A stretch of DNA of 64,000 bases from Monosporascus cannonballus. Taxonomy: Eukaryota; Ascomycota; Sordariomycetes; Xylariales. A model generated the notes under the pieces. It worked only from the letters and a program-made list of their open reading frames with translations. It was not told where the DNA came from and did not search any database. Where the stretch lies: the NCBI GenBank assembly GCA_004154925.1, contig QJNS01000210.1:80484-144483 (forward strand). Reading direction: 5' to 3'. Of the stretch, positions 46,573 to 58,100 are shown piece by piece. Position 1 is the first letter of the stretch; the number at the start of each line of letters is the position of its first letter. The position numbers and the translations under genes are program-made.

Positions 46573-48304
46573 GGCTTGATGGTGGAGGAACCGAGATAGG
46601 GATGGTAAGCAGTGGCGCCGGTAAAGAAGTGAAAAGGGAAATGGGAAGAATGTCCTGCCTGGGCGCGAGAACCGAGAGTACTGGGGACGGCAGGATCGTG
46701 AAAGAATTGGCAAAAGTGGGGGTGCGTGGTAGAATCGAAAGAATTTTCCTAGAAGCCCCCTGGGAGGTGAATAGGTTGGTATCTGTGACTGATTGGGCCC
46801 TCAGGAAGAGAGACCTACTTAGGTACATGTATAAACCTGCAGTATCATGAATTTACCAGCACTTTCCACATCTTAGATTTACATCATGGCCACAATGCTT
46901 TCGTGAATAATCATAAGTTAAAAGAACAATATGTCAGAGGCAGAAATCAGACACATAGTGGATAGGGCCTTGACACTAAATATAGATTCTATCATCAAGA
47001 TCTTCCAACTGACATCACAATAGCTCCAAGCATGTTTACGTATCTCTTGTGATCTTCATCGTCGAGTTGCTTTCACATTCCCAGCCAATTAGCATTTAGC
47101 TGCCGCGGAATACATGGATTTCCGATGCTATTCCTAGTGGTCAGTCAGAGACAGAATTCACACTTCTAACCCGTCGAATCGATTTAACCAAACCCGTAGC
47201 CCTCGAAGTTGTCCCTGGTCATCAACACGCAATAACCTACATCGCCATTTCTCAAGTCTCAACGAGCATAGTTCTGAATATCGAAGGCTTAGAGTTACCG
47301 TTGAGCCTGTCAACCTGGCCGACAGTACAAGAAAAATTACGAGGTTCCCGGGCTCAGGGACTGGAGACAATACGGCCTTCTGGGGTGATGCATACTCTAG
47401 TAAATCCGTACGCGTGAATCCAGCACCGCGACCACCCGATCTGCTCTCGATAGCCCAGCAAGATGCTTGGACGCGGACCAGCATTTAACGTCAGGTATAC
47501 CGTAGCATACCGTATGATTTCATGGTGTGGATAAGTCGACCAGCTACTCTTTTCCAACGATACGGACCGTCTAATCAATGGAAACACCTCGTCTGACGCA
47601 TTGGAAGGCTGGGTTCGGTCACTTCGAGTAAGTCTTCAGGCTCTGGAGACTGGTCGAGGAGTGTTCTCCAAATAGTTCTCCTCTTTGGCCCCACTGGATG
47701 TCGAGTTCATCAGAGAGGCATAATTACCGCCCAGGTTGATACGCTTACAGTTTAAGGTTTTAGGCGTAGGCAGCGTCCAAGTATATTAACTTAGGCAATC
47801 GCCCCCACCCCTGGGAACACCATTATAAGCCAGAAGAGACATCGTACGGGAACAGGAGCGGGGGGAGTTAGTCTTCGACGCCGGTGTGAAGGAGCTACGG
47901 AGCTAGAAGGAAAGTTATAAGATAGGGCCGCATGCTCTCTGTTACATCCCTCCTGCAATAGCCTGCGAATGTTTCGGAGATGTAAGTATATAATATTTCC
48001 CCGTCTCAGGTCTTGTGTTATAGAAGTTTAAACACAGTGCTAATAATTATGCTTTTATGGTAAGAGAGAAACCAGGACATAGTGGGGCGGTTCATGGGGT
48101 GGAAAAAGTGGAACCCAAATAGGTGCACATTCCGTCAGGCTGCGTGCGCTCTTAACTCCGATTTTTGCAACACCATTTCAACTAGCAATTGATTAAACGT
48201 GGACGCGACGTACGACGCCTGCCCCGGATTCCCGTTACTGTCATTATTCTCAGTTACGCAGCCGATACAAGCCAGCGGAACATTCATCTTTTATTTACAT
48301 CGAA
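46573..48304. other. Divergent intergenic region between DUF7918 and Cactin genes
   Basis: About 1.7 kb separates the two start codons, so the promoters of both must lie here. No clear promoter motif stands out. A possible gene remnant is listed separately at 47110-47690. Confidence 0.4.
47110..47690 (+). pseudogene. Possible remnant of an unidentified gene
   Basis: A plus frame free of stops from about 47109 to 47415 lacks an ATG but looks like protein (FTLLTRRIDLTKPVALEVVP, later ITYIAISQ and LNIEGLELPL). After stops, another open piece at 47549-47668 reads LFSNDTDRLINGNTSSDALE. The residue mix is like coding sequence rather than noise. I do not recognise the family. It could also be unspliced exons of a real gene whose ends I cannot place. 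Confidence 0.25.
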
Positions 48305-50115
48305 ATGGATCCCGGCCGGCGAGCAATGATCTATGGCCGTAAGTCACCCCCTCGCCGTGACATCGCATCTCCGAGACGAGATGCCAATACCAGAATCACA
48401 AAGCCCACGACCTCGGCACAGAACAGGCCGCCAAGTAGTGCCGTCCAGAAGTACTTGAGTCAGGACGAGCAGTCCAGGCAGTTCGTGGCCGACGAGGACA
48501 AGTTCGTGCTCAAGCAGTCCAAGAAGAAGGCCGACATTCGTGTCAGAGAAGGACGAGCCAAACCCATCGATCTGCTCGCATTCAATCTTCGATATATCGA
48601 CACCGACCGCGACGTGTTCGATGACGACGACCATGATGCCGAAATCGACGTGCCTGCACCGACAGCCGTCATCCAGGGTTTGAGCGAGAAGGAGCTGGAG
48701 GAGCTAGATGGCGAAGTCACGTCGTACCATACGCTCGAGACGAATGCAAGGAACAAGGAATACTGGAATGCATTACGGGCGCTCTCTGCGGATAGGCGAC
48801 AGAGGCTGAAGCCGATAGGTCCTGAAGAGCGTGTCGTCAGCTCTGTCAGTGCCGACGTGGAGAAGATCCTGGCTCCCAAGAATCTAGAACAACTGGAGAA
48901 GCTGGAGGGCCAGATCCAGGCCAAGCTACGGTCGAATGAAGTCATGGATACTGATTACTGGGAGCAGCTGCTCAAGAGTTTGCTAGTATTCAAAGCTAAG
49001 GCCAAGCTGCAAAGCATCTGTGGGGCAATCAAGGAGAGCAGAATCAAACTGCTTGAAGAGAGGAATCCAGAGAAGGCCAAAGCTCTCGCTGACTCCGGCC
49101 AGCCTACAGAGACCGCAGTCGCCGGATCCGCGGATGCACCCGCACGGGCTGGGTCAAACCCCAAGTCGGCCGTTAAGGCCTTCCCTCCGGCGGGAAACTC
49201 AGGCAATCCGCCCCCGGGCACCGCAAGATTCTCATCGAGCGGAAATGAAGATTTCTCCCAGGCTACCAAGGCATTGTATGAGCGAGAAGTTGCCCGGGGA
49301 ATCGGCGAGGACGAGGAGATATTCGCCGCCGAGGAGTCTGTTTCAAGTGGCGCGAAGCCACAGTGGGCCGATAAATACCGGCCCCGGAAACCTAAGTATT
49401 TCAATCGTGTGCAGATGGGTTACGAGTGGAACAAGTACAACCAAACCCACTACGATCACGACAACCCCCCGCCAAAAGTAGTCCAGGGCTACAAGTTCAA
49501 CATATTCTACCCTGACCTCATCGACAAGACCAAGGCGCCGACGTTTAAGATCATCCGGGAGCACGGTCGAAGAAGGGGTGAATCTTTCACGCCGGCGGGT
49601 GAGGAGGACACCTGTCTGATTCGCTTCATTGCCGGGCCGCCATACGAGGATATCGCCTTCCGGATTGTGGATCGCGAATGGGACTATAGCGCAAAGAGGG
49701 ATCGGGGCTTCAAGAGCAGCTTTGATAAGGTATGTGGATAATTTTAGTTCTCACTTGTATCCCTTACGTTCGTTTCACGTGGCTGTGGAAACCTAAACTC
49801 TGGGCGAGGGACCGGGATGTGCACATGGCGTCTCTCCTGCTGTTTCTTATTTGACGTACCCGTTTGAAACGTCAAGCCACTTCGTTGCACAACCGCTTTA
49901 TGCGCGGTCTCGACTTGCCTTTTCCGGGCTCACCCCTCCTGTTCCCGGAGTAAACCCTGGTAAAGTGCCGTGACTAACCTAATCCCAACGGTCGTAGGGC
50001 ATTCTGCAGCTCCATTTCCAGTTTAAAAAGGTAAGCGATACCCTGTATCCCTTGATATCCCAATCTGCCCCTATATATACTGACCAATCACCTGCAGATT
50101 TATTACAGAAAGTAG
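48305..50115 (+). CDS. Cactin, spliceosome-associated protein, three exons, 491 aa
   Basis: Exons are 48305-49729, 49998-50030 and 50098-50115; introns of 268 and 67 bp have GT..AG ends. The Cactin middle region covers residues about 58-245 (DEDKFVLKQSKKKADIRVRE, then GRAKPIDLLAFNL). The C-terminal Cactus-binding domain covers about 352-491, beginning WADKYRPRKPKYFNRVQMGY. The two tiny last exons encode GILQLHFQFKK and IYYRK, the conserved end of the family, which confirms both introns. Cactin is a conserved nuclear protein that acts with the spliceosome and is needed for faithful pre-mRNA splicing in fungi and animals. The N-terminus is short but has the usual Arg/Ser-Pro-rich start (RRAMIYGRKSPPRRD). 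An additional upstream exon cannot be excluded. Confidence 0.92.
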
Positions 50116-53100
50116 TGCAAACAGGAGGCTCGCCTATCAGGTGGTAATCGGGATGAAGAAATCTTGTAGAAATGCCTTTCGATGGGGAGCTGAATTCTCA
50201 AGCAAAATTTCGCACAGTGCTGAGATGGGCCTTGGCATGGTAGTAGTACACAGCGTATTCAATCTCGGCGACTGTGCGGCGGCTACTCATGGCTAGTCTA
50301 GCGATGGTTCCACAAACGCCGGGAGAACTGCTGCCTCACTTCCTTGGTCCTGTCTGCTGCTTTGTTCCCTTTGGCCACTCGACGCTTCGTCAGGACTGCT
50401 ATCATTCCCTGACGGGCGGCAGGAATACACTAGAATAAGGGATGACCTTTCTCACCGGACTGATTCTATAATCGCCAGTCCGCGAAGGGTGTAGCGCCTG
50501 ACCTAGGCGTCGTTAGTTAGAGGCGACATAGTATAGTAGCCATGGTGTTTTTTTTTTAAAGCAAGGAAATAGATAACACGCAGCCCCTGCGTTTCAGCGT
50601 CGCGGTTCCTCTCCCGGCTGTCCTCCAATTTCTCTACCCTCGACAGGCATGCCGGGCTCCTTGCGTAGCCCGCCGATCTAGCAGAGATTCTAGAAGGATG
50701 CAACGATCTGCAGATTCAGGGCAACGGCCGCAAGCGATCTCCCGAGGGAGCTTTTGGGGACAAAATTAGTAGGGCTGCGACAGCTGTCCAGGAAGCAAGC
50801 GCACATGGCAAATGATTGGCCGTCTTTTGGCGAATGCTGTCAGAATCCAACTTACATGCACGCAACCGGGAAGCGGGAGGAGGGCCCTGAATCCCGCCCT
50901 CCATGCTGTGCTCCCCCGGTGGTGGCCCTGCTCATCAGGAGCGACTTGCCAGTCTTGAACCGCGGTACTAGGTAGGCATGTCGCAGCTTTCCACAAGAGC
51001 CTTGTCCAAGAAAAGAAGGTAGGGCCGCGCCGGCAAGGTTACAACCTTACTGCACCCGTCGTGGGTGGAACTTGACAGCCGACAGAGCCATCTGTCATTT
51101 TGGACCCCAGGTCGAATGTGGTGTATCGGCGGTCCTGTGGTTGCGGCCTCCCTGCTGCATCCTCCTATCCACAAGCGATGATCTCCCCGAAGAAGAAGGG
51201 GGGCTACGAGTGAATGAATGTGCATGGCATGTAGCTAGCTACCTACCTAACTAACCTTGGTATGGCTGGCCACACAGAAACACGCAGCCGTTTGCACAAG
51301 AAGCAACCATACATAGAGTCGCACGCAAAAAAAGCATAGATCACTATACGGACCATGGAGCAGAGCACGCACACAGGGGGCATACAGAAAAAGGTGTTGC
51401 TAGCGCCGATGGAATCAACCCTCCACAGCACACACACACAGCCACTCCCCACGCGTATACCTAGACACACGCTTTCCCCCGGAATGTACCTGCCTACATA
51501 CCCTATGGATGCCACTATTGGGGCGACCTATATATTTTACATCTTACAGGATACATCGCCACAAATATGCGCATATAACGCAATACACGATGCAGCGTAC
51601 GGGGGTATCACCGGGGTTAGCGTCGTGGGGGCTGATACATAAGAATAAAAAGTGGCTCTGTCTGTACGGTTGAGCAGGGTACATCTCCACCACGTACTTA
51701 CATAAGTCGGTCAAGTAGCGAATGTGTTAGCAATAATGTTGAGATAGTCGGGGTTCGTCATTCTGCCTTCAGTCGTATGTATCTACATAGAGGTATGGAT
51801 TAACGGTTGGAGGTGATATTACATGCTTCCTGCTTGTGTTCCCGATACATTCGGAGTACTTCCCGCTCTCGTCTCTGATCAGACCGAATAATCTGCACCT
51901 TTACCTTATAAGTGAGGCGAGAGAATACACAGAGAGGTCATATTAAACTCACTACCTGATCTACCTCACCTACATGCTATACGCGTTACCTACCTTACAA
52001 GGTATCTCATGTAGGTATACCCCCGGAGCTGCACGTCCTCAACTACCATTCAGCCCGCCTATTCCATCCAGTCAGGTCTCAAGTTCTAGCCCCAAACCCA
52101 AGCCTAGGTACATTATCGACATTAGAGGAGGCCTTACCCCGATCTACGCACCCAGGTACACGGAGAGAGGTAGATATAGCCAAGTCTCTTTCACCGTTGG
52201 AACCCCACACACCACTCCAGGCCTGGAGTTGAGCTGCCCCCTGCTGCGACCTCCCCTTTGTCACCCTTGCTTTTTCCCTAAATTGGGCATTACCTACATA
52301 GATCTCTCCTGCATTGCCTGATATGTCCGCCTCTTGAGGTTCTGCGGTGCATCCATCCATGACATGCATACCTACTACATACTGATCTGCATACATACAA
52401 CCTGACCTAGCCGCACAATACATGGTTATACAGGCGTATCAGAGCTTCTCGTGTCCCTGGAGGCGGGGACTAAGATCGATCACAGATATTCTTTAATTCT
52501 AGGGTTGACTGCGCACGGGACTCCTCTTCCTCGGCCTGCTCTGCCTTACAATATCATTGTCATTATCACCACCTATCTCTGCCTCGACGACCCCCTTCTA
52601 CCACTATATCTCGAACCTGAAAATAAGTGAGCCATCTTAGACTCTACCGACAAAGGGACAACTACAGTTTCGACGACGTTAGGGGCGACTACGATCTCCT
52701 TGGCAACCAGTGCAACTGTAACTACGGTTCGGGGGCATTAGGGGCACTACGACTTCGACGACACCAGAAGACATCTGCAACAGAGATTCTGCTGGTGAAA
52801 GGAGAAATCACGCCTAGACTTCGTATTTGATGTAATTATAACGACCTGGGCTTCGACAACATTAGGGGACGACTTGAACTCGTTCTTTTTACTACTTCGT
52901 CTCCTTCTGTTCATTTGCCTTTCTTCCTCGGCGTACTCCCGGCCTCAGCGGTGAACTGATACTAGAATCCTCTACCTGAACATACGTATCTTCACGAACA
53001 AACTCGAATTGCCGTGCCTGATTTCACTCCTCCCCCTTTAATCGGCATCACCCATTTCCTCTCCTTCCCAAAGTCAGCGACTGCCAGTTTGCCCCGAGCT

Positions 53101-53241
53101 GACCTTGAATTCCCGGTTCTGTTACATACAACCGACGCCGATTTTCTGGCCGTCTGAACCATCTGTCCCTGTTTCACCTCTGTATTAATAACACGGAAAC
53201 CCTGTTTTACAAAAGGGAGTGGTTCTCTGCATCTTTTCGAC
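50116..53241. other. Long intergenic region upstream of the forkhead gene
   Basis: About 3.1 kb without a recognisable gene. It includes CTACCTACCTAACTAAC-like simple stretches near 51240, a CA-rich tract near 51430, and three spaced TTAGGGG motifs in related surroundings (52679, 52738, 52862). The last part probably is promoter and 5' leader of the forkhead gene; regulators in these fungi often have long leaders. Confidence 0.45.
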
Positions 53242-55111
53242 ATGCACACAAATTACTATGACGGCGCGCCCGCCAGCTATTCTACGCCGTTGATGATCAC
53301 CGATCAGAGGGCTTGTACAACGCAATCAACGGGAGGTTCGACGGACGTATCCGGCGCTGACTCCATCTATACGCCTTCGCCGCCACTGCCGCCCGCTGAA
53401 ACAACTCTGCCGCCCCAACAGTCGTCACTTCCACTTCCACAACCGCCCTTACATGAGCAAGCACTCGGCGCTTTCGCTTTCGGTACGGCTCTTCAAACCT
53501 GCCAACATCCGCAAATTCACTCTGTCGCTTCGGCACAGGGTATGTGGCCTACTCCACCGGCCACATCCTGTGACGATTTCGACAATTATTCATATCACGG
53601 CTCGCCTATGAGCAGCACGAATTACGGCATCCAGCCCGCTCCGTCTTGCTCCACACGCTCCTCGCTAAACAGCCCGAGAACTTGGTTCTCTCCTGACGCA
53701 CCGCAGTTAAATCTTGCCGCCTGGAAGACAACTGATCGGTTTTCTCCTTTCCCCTTAATCGGCGCCCAAGCACAGCATGAGAACGCCTTCCAACAACAGA
53801 TGCTAACATCTTCCTACGAAGGAGCGATTTACGGAGGAGGAAACCTTGATAGCAAAGACGGTGTGGTGAACCAAGAGTCGCCGCCGATGCTCACTGACGT
53901 TTCCGAGGCTGACGGCGGGTTTTCGCCTCCTGATATTAATTCGCCGCAGGTAACGGGTGGCATCGGCGACAACTATCAGTTGATAGATGATGACGACCCG
54001 GCCCAGTTTCCAGGTGCTGCATCAGAAGGCGAGGATGCCGCAAAAGCGGACGAGCCCTACGCCCAACTTATTTACCGAGCATTTATGAGTACGGAACGGC
54101 ACGCGATGACACTACAGAATATTTATCAATGGTTCCGTGACAACACTGACAAGGCTAAGGGGGAGAACAAAGGTTGGCAGAATAGCATACGACACAACCT
54201 GAGCATGAACGCAGTGGGTTTTCTCTAAACAAAATCTCTCTTACTACCTATAAAATCTAACAGAAGACCATACGTCCCTATCCTGATGATGCACCAAGAC
54301 CTATCGCTAACATGTGTTCAAGGCCTTTGTTAAGCGTGATCGGAAGTCAACCACAGGGGACACAATGAATGACGCCCCGGAGACCAAGAAGAACACCGAA
54401 TGGGTTCTTGAGGACTGGGCGGTCACCAAAGGCGTACAGAGTACGACGCGCTACCGCAAGGGTAACAACAGTCGCCGGGGCGGATCTGGCCACCAGCGGG
54501 TACATGGTAATCTCTCGGCACGAGCGAGTTCGGGCCGTAAGGGCGGTATAACAGCCAGCAAAACAAAAGCGGCAGCCACGAGAAAGGCCCTGGTGAGGGG
54601 AACCCAGAATCCTCTTTTCGGTGTTCCCAATGGTCAGGGGGATTCCTTGACGGACGCGCTCTACGATAGTTCCTTTGGGTACCAATACTCCCCCAGCGCT
54701 GGAGGGGAGCCAGTCACGCCCCCAGATGTCAATGCGGGTGGCATGCTTTTATCAGATCCTACTAACGGAGCCACGTTCTCAACCGCCGGCCATGCGAACC
54801 CGGGGTACATGTATCGAAGTACCCTGCATCATGGACAAAGCCACCATGGCTACTCGCAACACCAACAGTCGCCCCAACAACCACAACAGCAACACCATAA
54901 CCACACGGGTACCATGTATACTCTCGACGATGTTAGCGGTGTCTACCCGGGGTCTCTGGGGCCTCTCTCCGGCAGCAGTGGACGTGGAGTGGCGACGACG
55001 GTCCCGAACAATTTTAACACGCCATTCGTCGGTCCGGACGAGATGAGCGAGGATCGGCTCGCCTATCTTCCATGGGGTGGTTCAGGTGCCGGTGGCGCAT
55101 ATCCGTCTTAG
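53242..55111 (+). CDS. Forkhead transcription factor, two exons, 586 aa
   Basis: Exons are 53242-54213 and 54323-55111, joined in phase 0 over a 109-bp intron with donor GTGGGT, branch GCTAAC and acceptor CAAG. The forkhead domain spans residues about 270-378. It begins EPYAQLIYRAFMSTERHAMT, has helix 3 as GWQNSIRHNLSMNA directly before the intron, and continues AFVKRDRKST and EWVLEDWAV to the basic wing TTRYRKGNNSRRGG. Residue identity at the DNA-contacting N-S-I-R-H-N-L-S is complete, so DNA binding is likely. The N-terminal 270 residues are Pro/Ser/Gln-rich and the C-terminus has a His/Gln-rich stretch, typical of activation regions. No FHA domain is present, so it is not a Fkh1/Fkh2-type protein. 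I cannot assign a specific orthologue. It acts in the nucleus as a transcription regulator. Confidence 0.9.
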
Positions 55112-58100
55112 GGAAATACCCGGCTTACCCGAAAGGAACTAGCGGCCTTATATCGCTTCTGTTGCAGGATGATGCAGCTGTCAGGAATGAGCAACAGGGG
55201 TGGGGGCCGGCCTTGTTCCTTGATAGAGGGCAAGCATTGGCTCTCGTATCGATGGCATCCCGGTCCATGAGTCGCCTGCGCTTATGATGGGCGGCTCTTT
55301 CTTTCGCGGCGGCCAGCGGCTGCCGGCATTTTGCCGTCAAATTCTTTTTTTATCTTTTTCTTTTACCATTTGTTTAATTACGACCTTGATACCTTTGATC
55401 CTCCTTATTCGCGGGTACGGATCTCTCGCGATGATACATTTTCAATCTCACCCTGCCTTAGGGTGCGCGGCTGGATCTCTCTGGGGAAGTGGAGGCAGGG
55501 CAGGCCTGGTACGAAAGGCGTTTTTTGGAAGAAAAAGCTCCGGGTGGATAGAAATTCTGGTTCATGTCTCTGGCAACATACGAGGAATACCATAGTGTCG
55601 CTTTTCCCTTAATACTTAAGCTAGCATTGTGATTTCTACGCATCCTGGTGGACGAGCTGTCCCGTGGTGGGGTGGAGTGATTTATTTTGCAGTATATCAT
55701 TCCCATGCTTCCAAGGGAGCGGATAGGAATAGACTTGTACTTTTGGTATTTACGACCCTGGCGCTCTGGCCCAAAGAAGATAAAATGCAAGTCAAAGGCG
55801 GATCCTGTACGGCGCAGTGTGCTGGCCAAGCAGAGGGGGGCTCGATCTTCCGTGTGGCGCTGTTGCTCTTCTGTGTACCAGCACTCCTTCGCCGCCGGCT
55901 GTAGCCCAAGCCCTCCCAGATCGTAACTCCTTCTGCATTGCGGTCCCCTTCTCCCCTCTTAGATCTCACTCCTTCCTTCCCATAAGTCTAAAGTAGCTCC
56001 CGCTTCCCCCTCCTCTCGACCCCCTCAGCTGGGCCAGGTACTTCAATGGCTGGTGCCACACAGTACGGAACGATGTTTCAACTGAAGCTTGATTCCGGAA
56101 CCAGATCAGCATCGTTACGTACCTAGTAAGAGGCCGAGATAAGACTACCCTGTCAAGCACCCTTGTGGCGCGCTAGAAGCAATGTCATACTAATATGGGT
56201 GTAGCCTGTCTTTGAGTGCATTCATTAATTGCACATATGCATCTTACAAATAAGCCTGAATACCTAACGGGGTAGTTTACCTTGCCCCCATACTAAGTAG
56301 ACCACCTAGGCGAACTTCTCGAACCACTCTCTCCCCCTCGCTTCACCTCCACCGTCTCATTGGCGAGCCGCTAACTAGAACTGGGAGCTCTGGTGAGTGG
56401 TGGGAAATGGGGGGCAGGTGATTTCTGACGTTAAACGCTCCCTCCCCCTGTCATCAAAGGTGGATCGACGCACGTCATTGGTTACCGGCGGGCTGGATAC
56501 GCTATCTAAGAGGCTAACCAAGTGGGCTTAACTATAATTCGCGGCCGAACCCCCGAGTACTACTCCATCTACCTAGCGACCTGCCCTTCTGGTCAGTTTT
56601 CGTACCCCTATTTAGTGCCGCTACGCTGGATCGGGGGTCGCAATGTTGGCCGTTTCCGCTTATTATCATTGAAAAGAATCCCGGTCGCGTGGCGCAAAAG
56701 AGATCTCCGCTCTTTCGTTGCATGTTGCAGCTTGGGTTTCGATGTTAGTACATCTTATAAGTTATACATGTGCATTAACACTAGCCGCTGGGAACCGAGC
56801 CTGACTCTAACCTTCTTGAGAGTAGCTGCGGGTGATCTCCGGCCCTGGGTTAATTAGGTGCGCTTGGCCTCATCGAATCCTTCCCCTGGCGCTCTTGGCC
56901 AACGTTGAGGGGCTAAAGAGGTGGGGGCTAGATAGGCTCACTGGCTGGATGGTCGACTTATGTAGAGGCGAGGGAGATGCTATCGGTCGATCCGATCTGT
57001 AATATTGTATCCACCAGCTTAAAAGCGACTACGTTGTCTTTTTGACTTTAATTTTAAGAGCTCTCTACGAATCCATAAGCGTAGTAGTCTCTGTGTTCCC
57101 TACTGCTGTCGTGGCCGGAGTTGACAAGATACACCATCCAATTACCAGGGCAGGATTTCGAACAAGCGGGTTCCCCGCCACGCCCTTAACCAAACATGAC
57201 ATCCTTCTGCCTGCCTTTGTTGAATATGATTATCTACCTATAAAATGGCCCCGGGGCCGATTCCCCACACACGGGCGACCGGGGTGATCTGCTGCAATGC
57301 ATGATCCATACCTGCATACACTGCACATCACGTGGTGTCATGACCATCTCGCCGTCAGTAGGTAACGGCTACTACATGCTTATGTGTGTAATCATGTTGT
57401 TCGTTACCTAACGTCAGGCAGCTAGAGCACACCCACGCCCCTGCCACCTAATTACTTACCTAGGTACCTACCTTACGGACAACCCATCCCTGGGTTACTC
57501 CCCCCTCTCGGAGATGAACGTGCCACGCGTGTGTCGGTAGGTGCTGCTCATTGCGTCGCACGAGATCAGGAAACATGAAACAGGCACTGACCACTCGCAT
57601 GCTGGGAACCAATCCGCGGCCCCTCGCCGACGTCGCATAATAACTGGTACCATGACCATAACTATAACCCTACAGTGTGCTCATATTCGCAGGTATGTGA
57701 GAGAGTGTGACCGCATTTAGGTGAGGCGGGGCCCGCTTCTCTGATGGAAGATGGACATAAGGTCAATAGGTGGTTACCATGCTTGACCCAGCCTGGCCTA
57801 TAGGACCTACTAGGATCTGCCTACCTGGGAAGTTACGGGTACGATGCATCCATCCAGTTAAGGGAATTAGCCGTGGGAGCAGGGACCGTTCTTGTACGCC
57901 CCTCCTGTTCTGTGCCCCCCGTATTGCCCTGCACCGCCATGTGCCGTGTCCCGTGGTCCGTTCGTCTGTATGTCCCTGTGCGCCATTCTGGTTTCTCGCT
58001 GTCATCCCTCGCTCGTTTCCTTGCGACACCGCCACGCTGGGAGAGATTAAAAATAGCCCCTTTTCTGCTCTATTCTATCCGGGACTATTGCCACATCGCA

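Noticed and set aside
48344..49564. Several long frames opposite or overlapping Cactin
   Set aside because: They are shadows of the real coding frame and have no conserved features.
52679..52868. TTAGGGG as interstitial telomeric repeat
   Set aside because: Only three isolated copies spaced about 60-120 bases apart, not a tandem array.
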